DNA from: Rufibacter latericius | GTDB lineage: Bacteria; Bacteroidota; Bacteroidia; Cytophagales; Hymenobacteraceae | Assembly (NCBI RefSeq): GCF_003721515.1 | Contig: NZ_RJJD01000003.1 | Span: forward strand, 248,001-312,000 | Length of the DNA stretch: 64,000 nucleotides | Direction of reading: 5' to 3' | In this document: positions 54,601 through 61,016 of the stretch, piece after piece | Position numbering within the stretch: position 1 is the stretch's first letter | How the letters are laid out: the number at the start of each line of letters is the position of its first letter | Made by a program: the position numbers and the translations under genes | Notes under the pieces: model-generated | Seen by the model: the letters and a program-made list of their open reading frames with translations, nothing else | What the model was told of the DNA's origin: nothing | Database searches by the model: none

Positions 54601-54753
54601 GGTCACACGGCCCTTAACCGTGACACTGCCTTGGGCAAAGGTCTGCAGACTAGTCATGAGTGTGACAACCAGCAGAAAAGCCACTTTAAGAATTTCCCGC
54701 TTCCTGAGCGGCAAAATCGTTGATCTGGGGTTTTGGGTAATATTACCTTCCAT
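51628..54753 (-). CDS. SusC-like TonB-dependent outer-membrane transporter
   Basis: A 1041-residue outer-membrane importer. Order: signal peptide ending near TFA-QGS (about 41), carboxypeptidase-D-like regulatory domain (VKGRVTDASGGGMPGVTVLFKGT, about 45-120), TonB box/plug start (TIDEVVVVGYGTQ near 135), plug with LVVLDGIPF and GANGVILVTT, then a 22-strand barrel ending in aromatic Phe (VGLNVTF). It takes up xylan oligosaccharides with SusD and energy from TonB. Its leader is long, with candidate LacI operators on both sides of a TATCTTTG promoter box near 55130. It heads the operon susC-susD. Confidence 0.95.
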   Translation of the reverse strand: MEGNITQNPRSTILPLRKREILKVAFLLVVTLMTSLQTFAQGSVTVKGRVTDASGGGMPGVTVLFKGTTTAAPTDVEGNYSIAIPSATGTLVYSFIGYVSQEVAINGRTTINVTLAADQQTIDEVVVVGYGTQSAEAVTGSVASIKGEALREVPAANISQALQGRLPGVEFSQSSSQPGAAMQIRIRGARSLNASNDPLVVLDGIPFAGSIGDINPNDITSVDILKDASATAIYGSRGANGVILVTTNRGRQGQEAKLSYNSFVGVKDVFAKYPMMSGPEFVALRKAARTYNNAVDEADDVNTDWQDLLYKKGMVNSHDLGVAGGTEKGSYNFNAGYYNEKGVIPTQQYTRYSVRGSLDQGVGKYIRLGFTTYNNYNVTEGNNVGLYGILSMSPIANPYNADGTWKRTVKMPLDEQWVYSKDIVEELSDRWLSETRAFGTYNTMYGEIQIPGVEGLKYRANLGVNYRQSNGGAYTAQGIGSATATTPSTASVSNSHTTDWTIENLVTYDRTIAEKHMINVVGLYSASDSKFNRSRVAARDIPSDAFQFYNLGLAAGEITVAPGDQQYWKSGLMSWMGRVMYSYDDRYMLTATVRSDGSSRLAPGRKWHTYPAVSVGWNIARETFMENVKLVNMLKIRAGYGKTSNQSIDPYATLGRLSSRPYNFGPDNYQTGLYVTEVPNANLGWEFSETFNYGLDFAILNNRLSGTVEYYVTKTNDILLRVGLPASTGVGSYVANIGETQNKGVELSLNGVILDNLNGWTWEAGVNMYANRNKLVALAGGQQRDEGNWWFVGHPINVIYDYEKVGLWQAEDPYRNILEPGTDEQIVGSIKVKYTGGYNPDGTPVRRIGPEDRQIMDVNPDFQGGFNTRVAYKGFDLSAVGAFQGGGLLNSTLYGSSGYLNMMSGRRGNVKVDYWTPENTDAQYPNPAGKRSGDNPNYGSTLGYFDASYLKIRTISLGYNFDNNTWLKAAGFDRLRVYATAQNPFVFFSPYNKESGMDPETNSFGNENAAVPLSDNLRRLLTLGTNSPATRGYLVGLNVTF

Positions 54754-54868
54754 ACATAAGTTTTTTTGAAGTGTAGTGCTAGTTTTTGTTAGGGTATTAA
54801 TCAGGCATTAAAAAACTTTAGACTCACCTGCACTTCCTAAAAAGGAATAAAGGCAGGGACAGTAGCGC

Positions 54869-54906
54869 GTTTACAAACCGATTTCAGAAAACAAGGGCTG
54901 TAACAG
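54869..54906. repeat. Interspersed palindrome copy overlapping an operator-like site
   Basis: GTTTACAAACCGATTT, loop CAG, AAAACAAGGGCTGTAAC. The left half also contains AACCGATTTCA, part of the candidate operator at 54873. Confidence 0.5.
54873..54886. promoter_or_regulatory. Candidate LacI operator copy in the susC leader
   Basis: ACAAACCGATTTCA differs from TGAAACCGATTTCA at two positions. It lies in the likely susC leader. Confidence 0.4.
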
Positions 54907-54971
54907 TAATCTCTCTTGCTGTGCACGCTTAGCAATTGCCAAAATCATAATGGTTCAAGTAGTGAGATGAT

Positions 54972-55017
54972 GCTTGTTTTGCTCAAAAACCTCCATTTCA
55001 AGCTGTTTTTAAACCTT
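54972..55017. repeat. Interspersed palindrome copies (one and a half)
   Basis: GCTTGTTTTGCTCAAAAAC is followed by CTCCATTTC and AGCTGTTTTTAAACC, the remains of a second unit. Confidence 0.45.
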
Positions 55018-55104
55018 TAAGCCTAAATTAATTCAATGACCTGAACCTTTACTTCCCCCGCACAACCTGCCGGCTGTACAAACTTGAATATTATTTTCAA
55101 ATAT

Positions 55105-55118
55105 TACAACCGATTTCA
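55105..55118. promoter_or_regulatory. Candidate LacI operator near the susC transcript start
   Basis: TACAACCGATTTCA differs from TGAAACCGATTTCA at two positions and lies about 12 nt downstream of the minus-strand promoter box, a position that would block transcription. Confidence 0.5.
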
Positions 55119-55129
55119 TAAAGTTTTTT

Positions 55130-55137
55130 CAAAGATA
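55130..55137 (-). promoter_or_regulatory. -7 promoter box for susC
   Basis: TATCTTTG on the minus strand matches TAnnTTTG. It predicts a leader of about 370 nt before the susC ATG. Confidence 0.45.
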
Positions 55138-55170
55138 TTTCATTTACGACCACATAATTTTGAGACTTTG

Positions 55171-55185
55171 TGAAAGCTGGTTTCA
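55171..55185. promoter_or_regulatory. Candidate LacI operator variant
   Basis: TGAAAGCTGGTTTCA keeps both TGAAA/TTTCA arms but has a 5-nt centre instead of 4. It lies upstream of the susC promoter box. Confidence 0.45.
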
Positions 55186-55256
55186 TCCCCAACAGGTTTT
55201 TGACAGAATTTTGTTGTCCAACTCCATTTTACTCGGCCTACATTTGCATCAAACAG

Positions 55257-55301
55257 GGCTTATTTTCTAAATAATGGCCATTTTTTGAAAAAGTGTTAAA
55301 A
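55257..55301. repeat. Interspersed palindrome, degenerate copy
   Basis: GGGCTTATTTT, CTAAATAAT, GGCCATTTTTT, GAAAAAGTGTTAAAA: mixed remains of the motif. Confidence 0.45.
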
Positions 55302-55369
55302 AAGAGGAACCTTGAGGATACTATTTGCCTTGAAAAATGGCATAACTTATGTAGGCTTAGGTGAATTTC

Positions 55370-55383
55370 TGAAACCGATTTCA
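55370..55383. promoter_or_regulatory. Best candidate operator of the second LacI regulator
   Basis: TGAAACCGATTTCA, a palindrome with central CG and one non-matching pair, ends directly before the TATATTTG box at 55384. Binding there would stop transcription of lacI itself and the GH67 genes. Confidence 0.65.
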
Positions 55384-55391
55384 TATATTTG
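55384..55391 (+). promoter_or_regulatory. -7 promoter box for lacI-GH67
   Basis: TATATTTG matches TAnnTTTG. It ends 20 nt before the ATG at 55412 and makes a TTG start at 55394 unlikely. Confidence 0.55.
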
Positions 55392-55411
55392 CTTTGTATG
55401 ACACCAGCAGC

Positions 55412-56464
55412 ATGGAAAAGGATATAACTATTTATGATATAGCGCGGGAACTGAACTTGTCTCCTACTACGATCAGCCGGGCCCTAAATGACCACCCTGC
55501 GGTGAACCAGAAGACAAAGCAGCGTATTTCAGATGCGGCAACTCAAATGGGGTATCGCTCAAATATGTTTGCCAGCAACCTCAGGAAACAACGCACCAAT
55601 ACCATCGGGTTGATTGTGCCTCGGCTGGATAGTCCTTTTCACTCTGCCGTAATCGCGGGTATTGAGAAAATAGCCAACGAAGAAGGCTATAACCTGATTA
55701 TTAGCCAGTCTTTGGAAACCGCCCAGAAAGAGGTAGCCAATGCCAATACTATGTTTGATAGCCGGGTTGACGGCCTGCTGGTTTCCCTTTCCTTTGAGAC
55801 CGAGAACCTGGACCACTTTGAGCGGTTCATCAACAAAGGCATTCCGGTTATCTTCTATGACCGGGTAACCGAACATAAAAACTGCACCAGCATTGTCATA
55901 GACAACCTGCAGGCTGCCTACAAAGCCACCTCTCACCTTATTGAACAGGGCTGCACCAACATTGTCCATATCACGGGTAACATGAAACGGAATGTGTACT
56001 CAGACCGGCTAAAGGGGTACAAGTACGCCCTCATAGACCACAACCTTCCGTTCACGGAGAGCAATGTGATCACGGGGCAAATGACCGAGGAAGCAGGCAA
56101 ACTTGCCGCCGAGCAGATTTTGCAGATGGACCCTTTGCCAGACGGAGTCTTTGTTTCAAATGACACCTGCGCCGTGAGTTGCCTCAAAACCCTTAAACAA
56201 GCCGGCATTTCGGTACCTAAGGACATCGCCATAGTTGGGTTCAACAATGACACCATTTCCCGGGTGATAGAACCCAACCTGACCACCATCAACTACCCCG
56301 GCCAGGAAATGGGCGAAGTGGCGGTAAGGGTATTGCTCCTCCAGATGAACGGAACTGAGGAACGAATCCCCAGCAATACCATCAACCTCAGATCAGAATT
56401 AATCATCCGGGACTCTTCCCTGAAAAAGAAGGTGGGCCCCAAACAGAAAGTGGTGGTCATCTGA
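55412..56464 (+). CDS. LacI-family regulator of the xylan genes
   Basis: A 350-residue regulator. The helix-turn-helix is TIYDIARELNLSPTTISRALNDHPAVN (about 6-32), the hinge is SNLRKQRTNTIGLIVPRLD, and a sugar-binding domain fills the rest, ending in a basic tail (KKKVGPKQKVVVI). It lies between divergent susC and GH67, next to four copies of TGAAACCGATTTCA-like sites, so control of both directions including itself is likely. Its recognition residues (SPTTISRA) differ from the first LacI (TFSTVARA). Start: the ATG at 55412 fits the promoter box; the open frame continues to a TTG at 55394. A palindrome copy lies 16 nt after the stop codon. Confidence 0.9.
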   Translation: MEKDITIYDIARELNLSPTTISRALNDHPAVNQKTKQRISDAATQMGYRSNMFASNLRKQRTNTIGLIVPRLDSPFHSAVIAGIEKIANEEGYNLIISQSLETAQKEVANANTMFDSRVDGLLVSLSFETENLDHFERFINKGIPVIFYDRVTEHKNCTSIVIDNLQAAYKATSHLIEQGCTNIVHITGNMKRNVYSDRLKGYKYALIDHNLPFTESNVITGQMTEEAGKLAAEQILQMDPLPDGVFVSNDTCAVSCLKTLKQAGISVPKDIAIVGFNNDTISRVIEPNLTTINYPGQEMGEVAVRVLLLQMNGTEERIPSNTINLRSELIIRDSSLKKKVGPKQKVVVI

Positions 56465-56480
56465 CCTGAGAATCCTATTT

Positions 56481-56518
56481 CTATTTAGGGCCTGTTTTCA
56501 ATAAAAGGGCCCTAAAAC
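56481..56518. repeat. Interspersed palindrome copy after lacI
   Basis: ATTTAGGGCCTGTTTT, loop CAAT, AAAAGGGCCCTAAAAC. It begins 16 nt after the stop codon and lies upstream of the GH67 gene. Confidence 0.8.
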
Positions 56519-56551
56519 ATCATTGCCATTGCTAACCATTTGCCTTTCATT

Positions 56552-58717
56552 ATGAGCAAGAAAATAGTTACGCGTTTCGCCTTCCTGGTTCTTTTATTTT
56601 TCTGCCAGATTTCGGCCCAGGCCGAGGATGGCTACCGGTTATGGCAACGCTATGACCTGATTCAGAATAAAGACTTGTTAAAGCAATACCAGAAAACCCT
56701 GAAGGAAGTGACCGTTCAAGGCTCCTCCCCTACCTTGACCGTGGTGAAAGATGAATTGGAGATGGCCTTGGGTGGACTGCTGGGAGCCAAAGTGACTATT
56801 GCCGAAAAACCATCTCCGAAAGGAGGACTGGTGGTGGGCACTCCAGAAACTTCACTCCTCATCAAAGAACTGGGACTAGACCAGAAATTAAAGGGAGTGG
56901 GTCAGGAGGGTTTTCTGCTTCTTTCCCAAAAACACAAAGGAAAAGCCTTCACCATTATTGCTGCCAACTCTGAGAAAGGGACTTTATATGGCACGTTCCA
57001 TTTCCTGCGCCTGCTGCAAACCCAGCAGGGCATCCAAGACCTGAACGTCAGCAACAGCCCTAAAACCAAGCTCCGGATCCTGAACCATTGGGACAACCTG
57101 GACCGCACCGTGGAGCGCGGCTACGCCGGATTCTCCATCTGGGACTGGCACAAACTCCCCGACTTCATTGACCAACGGTACATTGATTACGCTCGCGCAA
57201 ACGCCTCCATCGGGATTAACGGCACCGTTTTGACAAACGTGAACGCCAATTCACTGGTACTTACCCCGGAATACCTGAAAAAAGTAAAAGCCCTGGCAGA
57301 TGTGTTCCGGCCGTACGGTATTAAAGTATATTTGACGGCCCGTTTCAGTTCGCCTATTGAACTTGGGAAATTGAAGACCGCTGATCCCCTGAACCCTGAG
57401 GTGAAAGCCTGGTGGAAAAACAAGGTAGACGAAATCTACACCTACATCCCTGATTTCGGGGGCTTTACGGTGAAGGCAAACTCCGAAGGGCAGCCGGGCC
57501 CGCAGAATTACAAGCGCTCCCACGCCGATGGCGCCAATATGCTGGCCGAAGTTTTGGCTCCGAAGGGCGGAATTGTGATGTGGCGCGCTTTTGTGTATGA
57601 CAACAACGTACCCGATGACCGCCACAAGCAGGCCTACACCGAGTTCAAACCCCTGGACGGAACCTTCAAAGGGAACGTGATGGTGCAGGTGAAGAACGGC
57701 GCCATTGATTTCCAGCCTCGGGAACCTTTCCATCCGCTGTTTGGCGCGATGCCTAAAACTCCGTTGATGATGGAGTTCCAGATCACGCAGGAATACCTGG
57801 GCCAAGGAACGCACCTGGCCTACCTGGCCCCTATGTTCAAGGAAACCCTGGCTTCTGACACCTACGCCAAGGGAAAAGGCTCTACTGTAGCCAAAGTGGT
57901 GGACGGCAGCCTTGACAATCACCCCATCTCGGGCATGGCCGGCGTCGCGAACATCGGGAACGATATAAACTGGACAAGCCATCCGTTTGGGCAAGCCAAT
58001 TGGTATGCCTTCGGGCGGTTGGCCTGGGATCATGACCTGACCTCCGAAGCCATTGCCGACGAATGGATCAAGATGACCTTCTCTCCTTCCTCGGGGCTGG
58101 TAACCACTGTAAGGCAAATGATGATGGGCTCCCGCGAAGCGGTTGTGAATTACATGACGCCTATGGGCTTGCACCACCTCATGGGCTGGAGCCACCACTA
58201 CGGACCCGGGCCCTGGATCAAAGACAAACCACGCGCCGACTGGACCTCGGTGTACTACCATCGCGCCAATGAAAAAGGAATAGGCTTTGACCGCACCAAA
58301 ACCGGCAGCAACGCTTTATCTCAGTATGCATCCGAGGTACAGGCCCAGTGGCAAAATCCGGCTACCTGCCCTGAGGAAGTGCTGCTGTGGTTCCACCACG
58401 TGGCCTGGGATGCGAAAACCAAATCTGGGAGAACCCTGTGGGATGAACTCTGCTACCGGTACTCGGGCGGGGTAGACTCGGTAAGAGCCATGCAGAAAAC
58501 CTGGAACGCCCTGGAGGCACAGGTAGACAAGGAACGGCACCAGCAGGTGAAACAATACCTGGCCATCCAGGAGAAAGACGCCCGCTGGTGGCGCGATGCC
58601 TGTCTGCTTTACTTCCAGACCTTTTCCAAGAGACCTATTCCGCAAGAACTTGAAAAACCCCAGGGCACTTTAGAGGAGTATATGAAAATAGAGCCCAAAT
58701 TCGCCCCGGGCATTTAA
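56552..58717 (+). CDS. aguA: GH67 alpha-glucuronidase
   Basis: A 721-residue exported enzyme that removes (4-O-methyl-)glucuronate from the non-reducing ends of xylan oligosaccharides. A signal peptide ends near AQA-EDG (about 25). A small N-terminal domain is followed by the catalytic barrel: KANSEGQPGP (the acid Glu region), then NGAIDFQPREPFHPLFG and MEFQITQEYLGQ, which carry the Asp and Glu acting on water, and a helical C-terminal domain (HHYGPGPW to the end). Its length fits GH67 (about 690-730). It follows lacI and precedes SDR and GH10. Together with GH115, the locus has two unrelated alpha-glucuronidase families. The ATG at 56552 is preferred over a TTG at 56540. Confidence 0.95.
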   Translation: MSKKIVTRFAFLVLLFFCQISAQAEDGYRLWQRYDLIQNKDLLKQYQKTLKEVTVQGSSPTLTVVKDELEMALGGLLGAKVTIAEKPSPKGGLVVGTPETSLLIKELGLDQKLKGVGQEGFLLLSQKHKGKAFTIIAANSEKGTLYGTFHFLRLLQTQQGIQDLNVSNSPKTKLRILNHWDNLDRTVERGYAGFSIWDWHKLPDFIDQRYIDYARANASIGINGTVLTNVNANSLVLTPEYLKKVKALADVFRPYGIKVYLTARFSSPIELGKLKTADPLNPEVKAWWKNKVDEIYTYIPDFGGFTVKANSEGQPGPQNYKRSHADGANMLAEVLAPKGGIVMWRAFVYDNNVPDDRHKQAYTEFKPLDGTFKGNVMVQVKNGAIDFQPREPFHPLFGAMPKTPLMMEFQITQEYLGQGTHLAYLAPMFKETLASDTYAKGKGSTVAKVVDGSLDNHPISGMAGVANIGNDINWTSHPFGQANWYAFGRLAWDHDLTSEAIADEWIKMTFSPSSGLVTTVRQMMMGSREAVVNYMTPMGLHHLMGWSHHYGPGPWIKDKPRADWTSVYYHRANEKGIGFDRTKTGSNALSQYASEVQAQWQNPATCPEEVLLWFHHVAWDAKTKSGRTLWDELCYRYSGGVDSVRAMQKTWNALEAQVDKERHQQVKQYLAIQEKDARWWRDACLLYFQTFSKRPIPQELEKPQGTLEEYMKIEPKFAPGI

Positions 58718-58734
58718 CCTTGATCACAAATCAA

Positions 58735-59487
58735 ATGACGCAATCCACAGAAATGAAAACCGCCATTGTTACGGGCGGTGCCTCGGGCATAGGCCTGGCC
58801 ATCGTAGAGAAATTTGTTCAGGAAAATATCAGAACTATCGTAATCGGGAGAGACGAGCAGAAACTCCAGGCGGTGAGAGAGCAGTTTGGGGAGTTGTGCC
58901 TCACCATTTCCCATGACCTAAGCGACCTGGCGGGCATTCCTGCGCTGGTGGAAAGAATCACCCGGGAACACGGCCGCATAGATATCCTGGTGAACAACGC
59001 CGGCATCAACCTGAAGAAGAACTTTGAAGAGGTAACCGACGAGGAATTCCAACGCATTCTGCTCACCAACGTGACGGCTGTTTTCGCTTTGAGCCGCGAA
59101 GTGGTGAAAACCATGCTTCCTCACGGCAATGGCGCCATTGTGAACATCAGTTCCATGGCTTCGCAATATGGCCTCCCCAAGGTGATTGCCTATACCGCCT
59201 CTAAATCAGCGATTGAAGGCATGACCCGCGCCATGGCTACCGAGCTTTCTCCCCAAGGCATACGGGTGAACTGCGTGGCTCCGGGCTTTATCGCCACCGC
59301 CATGTCAGCGAAGGCACTGGACAGCGATCCTGAGCGGAAAAACAAGGTGATGGGCCGTACTCCCATGGGTCGGTTAGGGATTCCTGCCGATGTAGCCGAT
59401 GCGGTTTACTTCTATGCCACCGAAGGTGCCCGCTACGTAACCGGAACCGTTTTGCCGGTAGACGGTGGAAACTCCATCGGGTTCTAA
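58735..59487 (+). CDS. SDR-family oxidoreductase, candidate fructuronate reductase
   Basis: A 250-residue classical short-chain dehydrogenase. The NAD(P)-binding motif is TGGASGIG near residue 13, the structural NNAG is near 88, the catalytic Ser is in ISSMASQYG, and YTASK gives Tyr and Lys. It lies 17 nt after the GH67 stop codon. The pathway glucuronate to fructuronate (UxaC), then mannonate, then KDG (UxuA) lacks its middle step here, so this enzyme may be the fructuronate reductase. A KduD-like or xylose/uronate dehydrogenase role is equally possible. Start is unsure: ATG at 58735 or 58753 (MKTAIVTGG). Confidence 0.85.
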   Translation: MTQSTEMKTAIVTGGASGIGLAIVEKFVQENIRTIVIGRDEQKLQAVREQFGELCLTISHDLSDLAGIPALVERITREHGRIDILVNNAGINLKKNFEEVTDEEFQRILLTNVTAVFALSREVVKTMLPHGNGAIVNISSMASQYGLPKVIAYTASKSAIEGMTRAMATELSPQGIRVNCVAPGFIATAMSAKALDSDPERKNKVMGRTPMGRLGIPADVADAVYFYATEGARYVTGTVLPVDGGNSIGF

Positions 59488-59500
59488 TAAGCACAAACTT

Positions 59501-59552
59501 CCTCCTCTGTTTCGGGGCTGTTTTCTTGTAAACAGCCCCGAAACAGAGGAGG
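59501..59552. repeat. Extended interspersed hairpin (23-bp perfect arms)
   Basis: Arms 59501-59523 and 59530-59552 are exactly complementary. Core GGGGCTGTTT / AAACAGCCCC, extended by CCTCCTCTGTTTC / GAAACAGAGGAGG. It begins 13 nt after the SDR stop codon. No T-run follows. Confidence 0.9.
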
Positions 59553-59596
59553 AAAACTCCTGCAATGGAAAGTTTCAGATCAAATCTCTTCCTTAA

Positions 59597-59610
59597 TGCC
59601 AACGTTTGCA
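59597..59610. promoter_or_regulatory. Candidate operator upstream of the GH10 xylanase
   Basis: TGCCAACGTTTGCA differs by one base from the perfect palindrome before xylB. The change creates AACGTTTG, close to the -7 consensus, so operator and promoter may overlap. Confidence 0.6.
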
Positions 59611-59652
59611 TAGATTATCGCAGCCTTTATAAGTTGATTATATCCTAAGTCC

Positions 59653-60780
59653 ATGAGAAAGAAAAGAATCATGTTTGCGGCGGGCGTTGCCTTTGTAGCC
59701 TTGGGCTGTGTCTCCAGCACCCTGAACCAGGGAGAGCCTTCGCTGAAAGACGTTTTCAAGGATGACTTCCACGTGGGAGCAGCCCTGAACTATCAGCAGG
59801 CCAGCGGCAAAGACCCCAAGGCGGAAGCCATCATCGCGAAGCATTTCAGCACTATTTCCCCGGAGAATCTCCTGAAGTGGGGAAGCGTGCACCCCAAACC
59901 AGATGCCTACAACTTCAAGCCCGCCGATGACTATGTGGCCCTGGGCAAGAAGTACAAGCAGTTCATCATAGGCCACGCCCTTACCTGGCATCAGCAAACC
60001 CCTGACTGGGTGTTTGAATCGGAGCCGGGCAAGCCTGCTTCCAAAGAGCAGCTTCTGAAACGCCAGACCGAACACATCATGGCAGTGGCCGGTCGGTACA
60101 AAGGCCAGATCAACGGCTGGGATGTGGTGAACGAAGCCCTGAACGATGACGGCACCATGCGGCAAAGCAAATGGTACAAGATCGCCGGGGAGGAGTTTTT
60201 GACCAACGCCTTCACCACCGCTCAGAAAGCTGATCCCAAAGCCGAGCTGTATTACAATGACTACAACCTCTGGAAGCCTGCAAAAGCTGACGGAGCCCTT
60301 AAACTGGTGAAAAGCCTGCAAGCCAAAGGCCTGAAAGTAACCGGCATAGGCATGCAAGGCCACTATGGCTTAGAACACCCTTCCATCCAACAGATAGAGG
60401 AGAGCATTATCAAGTTCTCTAAAGTAGGCAAAGTGATGTTCACCGAGCTGGACATTGACGTGCTGCCTAACCCTTCTAACCGCCAGGGCGCCGACATTGA
60501 CGCCACTTTTGAGTTTGACCAGAAGTACAACGTGTACACTACCGGCTTACCCGAGGAAGTGCAACAGAAACTGACCAAGCGCTACGCTGAACTCTTCGCA
60601 CTGTTCCACAAGCACCGCGACAAAATCACCCGCGTCACCTTCTGGGGCGTCACCGACAACGACTCCTGGCTGAACGACTGGCCCATCAAAGGCCGCACCA
60701 GCTATCCCATGATCTTCGACCGCAACTACCAACCGAAACCTGCTTTGCAAGCCATCCTGCAAGCGGTGAAAAAGCCATAA
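59653..60780 (+). CDS. GH10 endo-beta-1,4-xylanase (lipoprotein)
   Basis: A 375-residue enzyme that cuts the xylan backbone. A lipobox (VALGC) places the lipid-bearing Cys at 19; residues after it (VSSTLNQ) do not show the acidic surface-export mark seen in SusD, so the side of the outer membrane is open. The GH10 barrel has the acid/base Glu161 in WDVVNEAL, the nucleophile Glu265 in FTELDIDV, and HALTWHQQTPDWV and WGVTDNDSWL. No carbohydrate-binding module is attached. It has its own operator-like site (59597), matching the one at xylB, so it may be controlled with the xylose genes rather than with GH67. Confidence 0.95.
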   Translation: MRKKRIMFAAGVAFVALGCVSSTLNQGEPSLKDVFKDDFHVGAALNYQQASGKDPKAEAIIAKHFSTISPENLLKWGSVHPKPDAYNFKPADDYVALGKKYKQFIIGHALTWHQQTPDWVFESEPGKPASKEQLLKRQTEHIMAVAGRYKGQINGWDVVNEALNDDGTMRQSKWYKIAGEEFLTNAFTTAQKADPKAELYYNDYNLWKPAKADGALKLVKSLQAKGLKVTGIGMQGHYGLEHPSIQQIEESIIKFSKVGKVMFTELDIDVLPNPSNRQGADIDATFEFDQKYNVYTTGLPEEVQQKLTKRYAELFALFHKHRDKITRVTFWGVTDNDSWLNDWPIKGRTSYPMIFDRNYQPKPALQAILQAVKKP

Positions 60781-60824
60781 GCGAAGAATCCCGAGCATTC
60801 GCTTAGGCTACTGATAGAATTCTG

Positions 60825-60878
60825 AACCCTTCCGTTTAGGGGCTGTTTTTACAAAAACAGCCCCTAAACGGAAGGGTT
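60825..60878. repeat. Extended interspersed hairpin (26-bp arms)
   Basis: Arms 60825-60850 and 60853-60878 are exactly complementary apart from the small loop. Core GGGGCTGTTTTT / AAAAACAGCCCC, extended by AACCCTTCCGTTTA / TAAACGGAAGGGTT, then TTTTC. It lies 44 nt after the GH10 stop codon and can also act as a terminator. Confidence 0.9.
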
Positions 60879-60969
60879 TTTCTTTGGTCATGGAAGGTAG
60901 GGAACAGCCTCCAGAACCTGTTCTTATTTGGTGTTCTCACCCACCCGTTCGGCTAAGAAAGAATGCGAA

Positions 60970-60990
60970 CGACGTTACAGGGTAACGTCG
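60970..60990. repeat. Short perfect palindrome of a different type
   Basis: CGACGTTAC-AGG-GTAACGTCG, 9-bp arms, flanked by GCGAA and CTACAG. It resembles the ACGTTAC/GTAACGT intergenic palindromes seen in other Bacteroidota, from memory. Confidence 0.55.
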
Positions 60991-61016
60991 CTACAGAAAA
61001 GATAACTCCTACTGCT

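Larger units (their letters stand above)
54754..55411. other. Divergent control region of susC and lacI
   Basis: 658 bases without a gene. It holds four candidate operators of the TGAAACCGATTTCA type, promoter boxes for both directions and three palindrome copies (54869, 54972, 55257). Confidence 0.65.
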
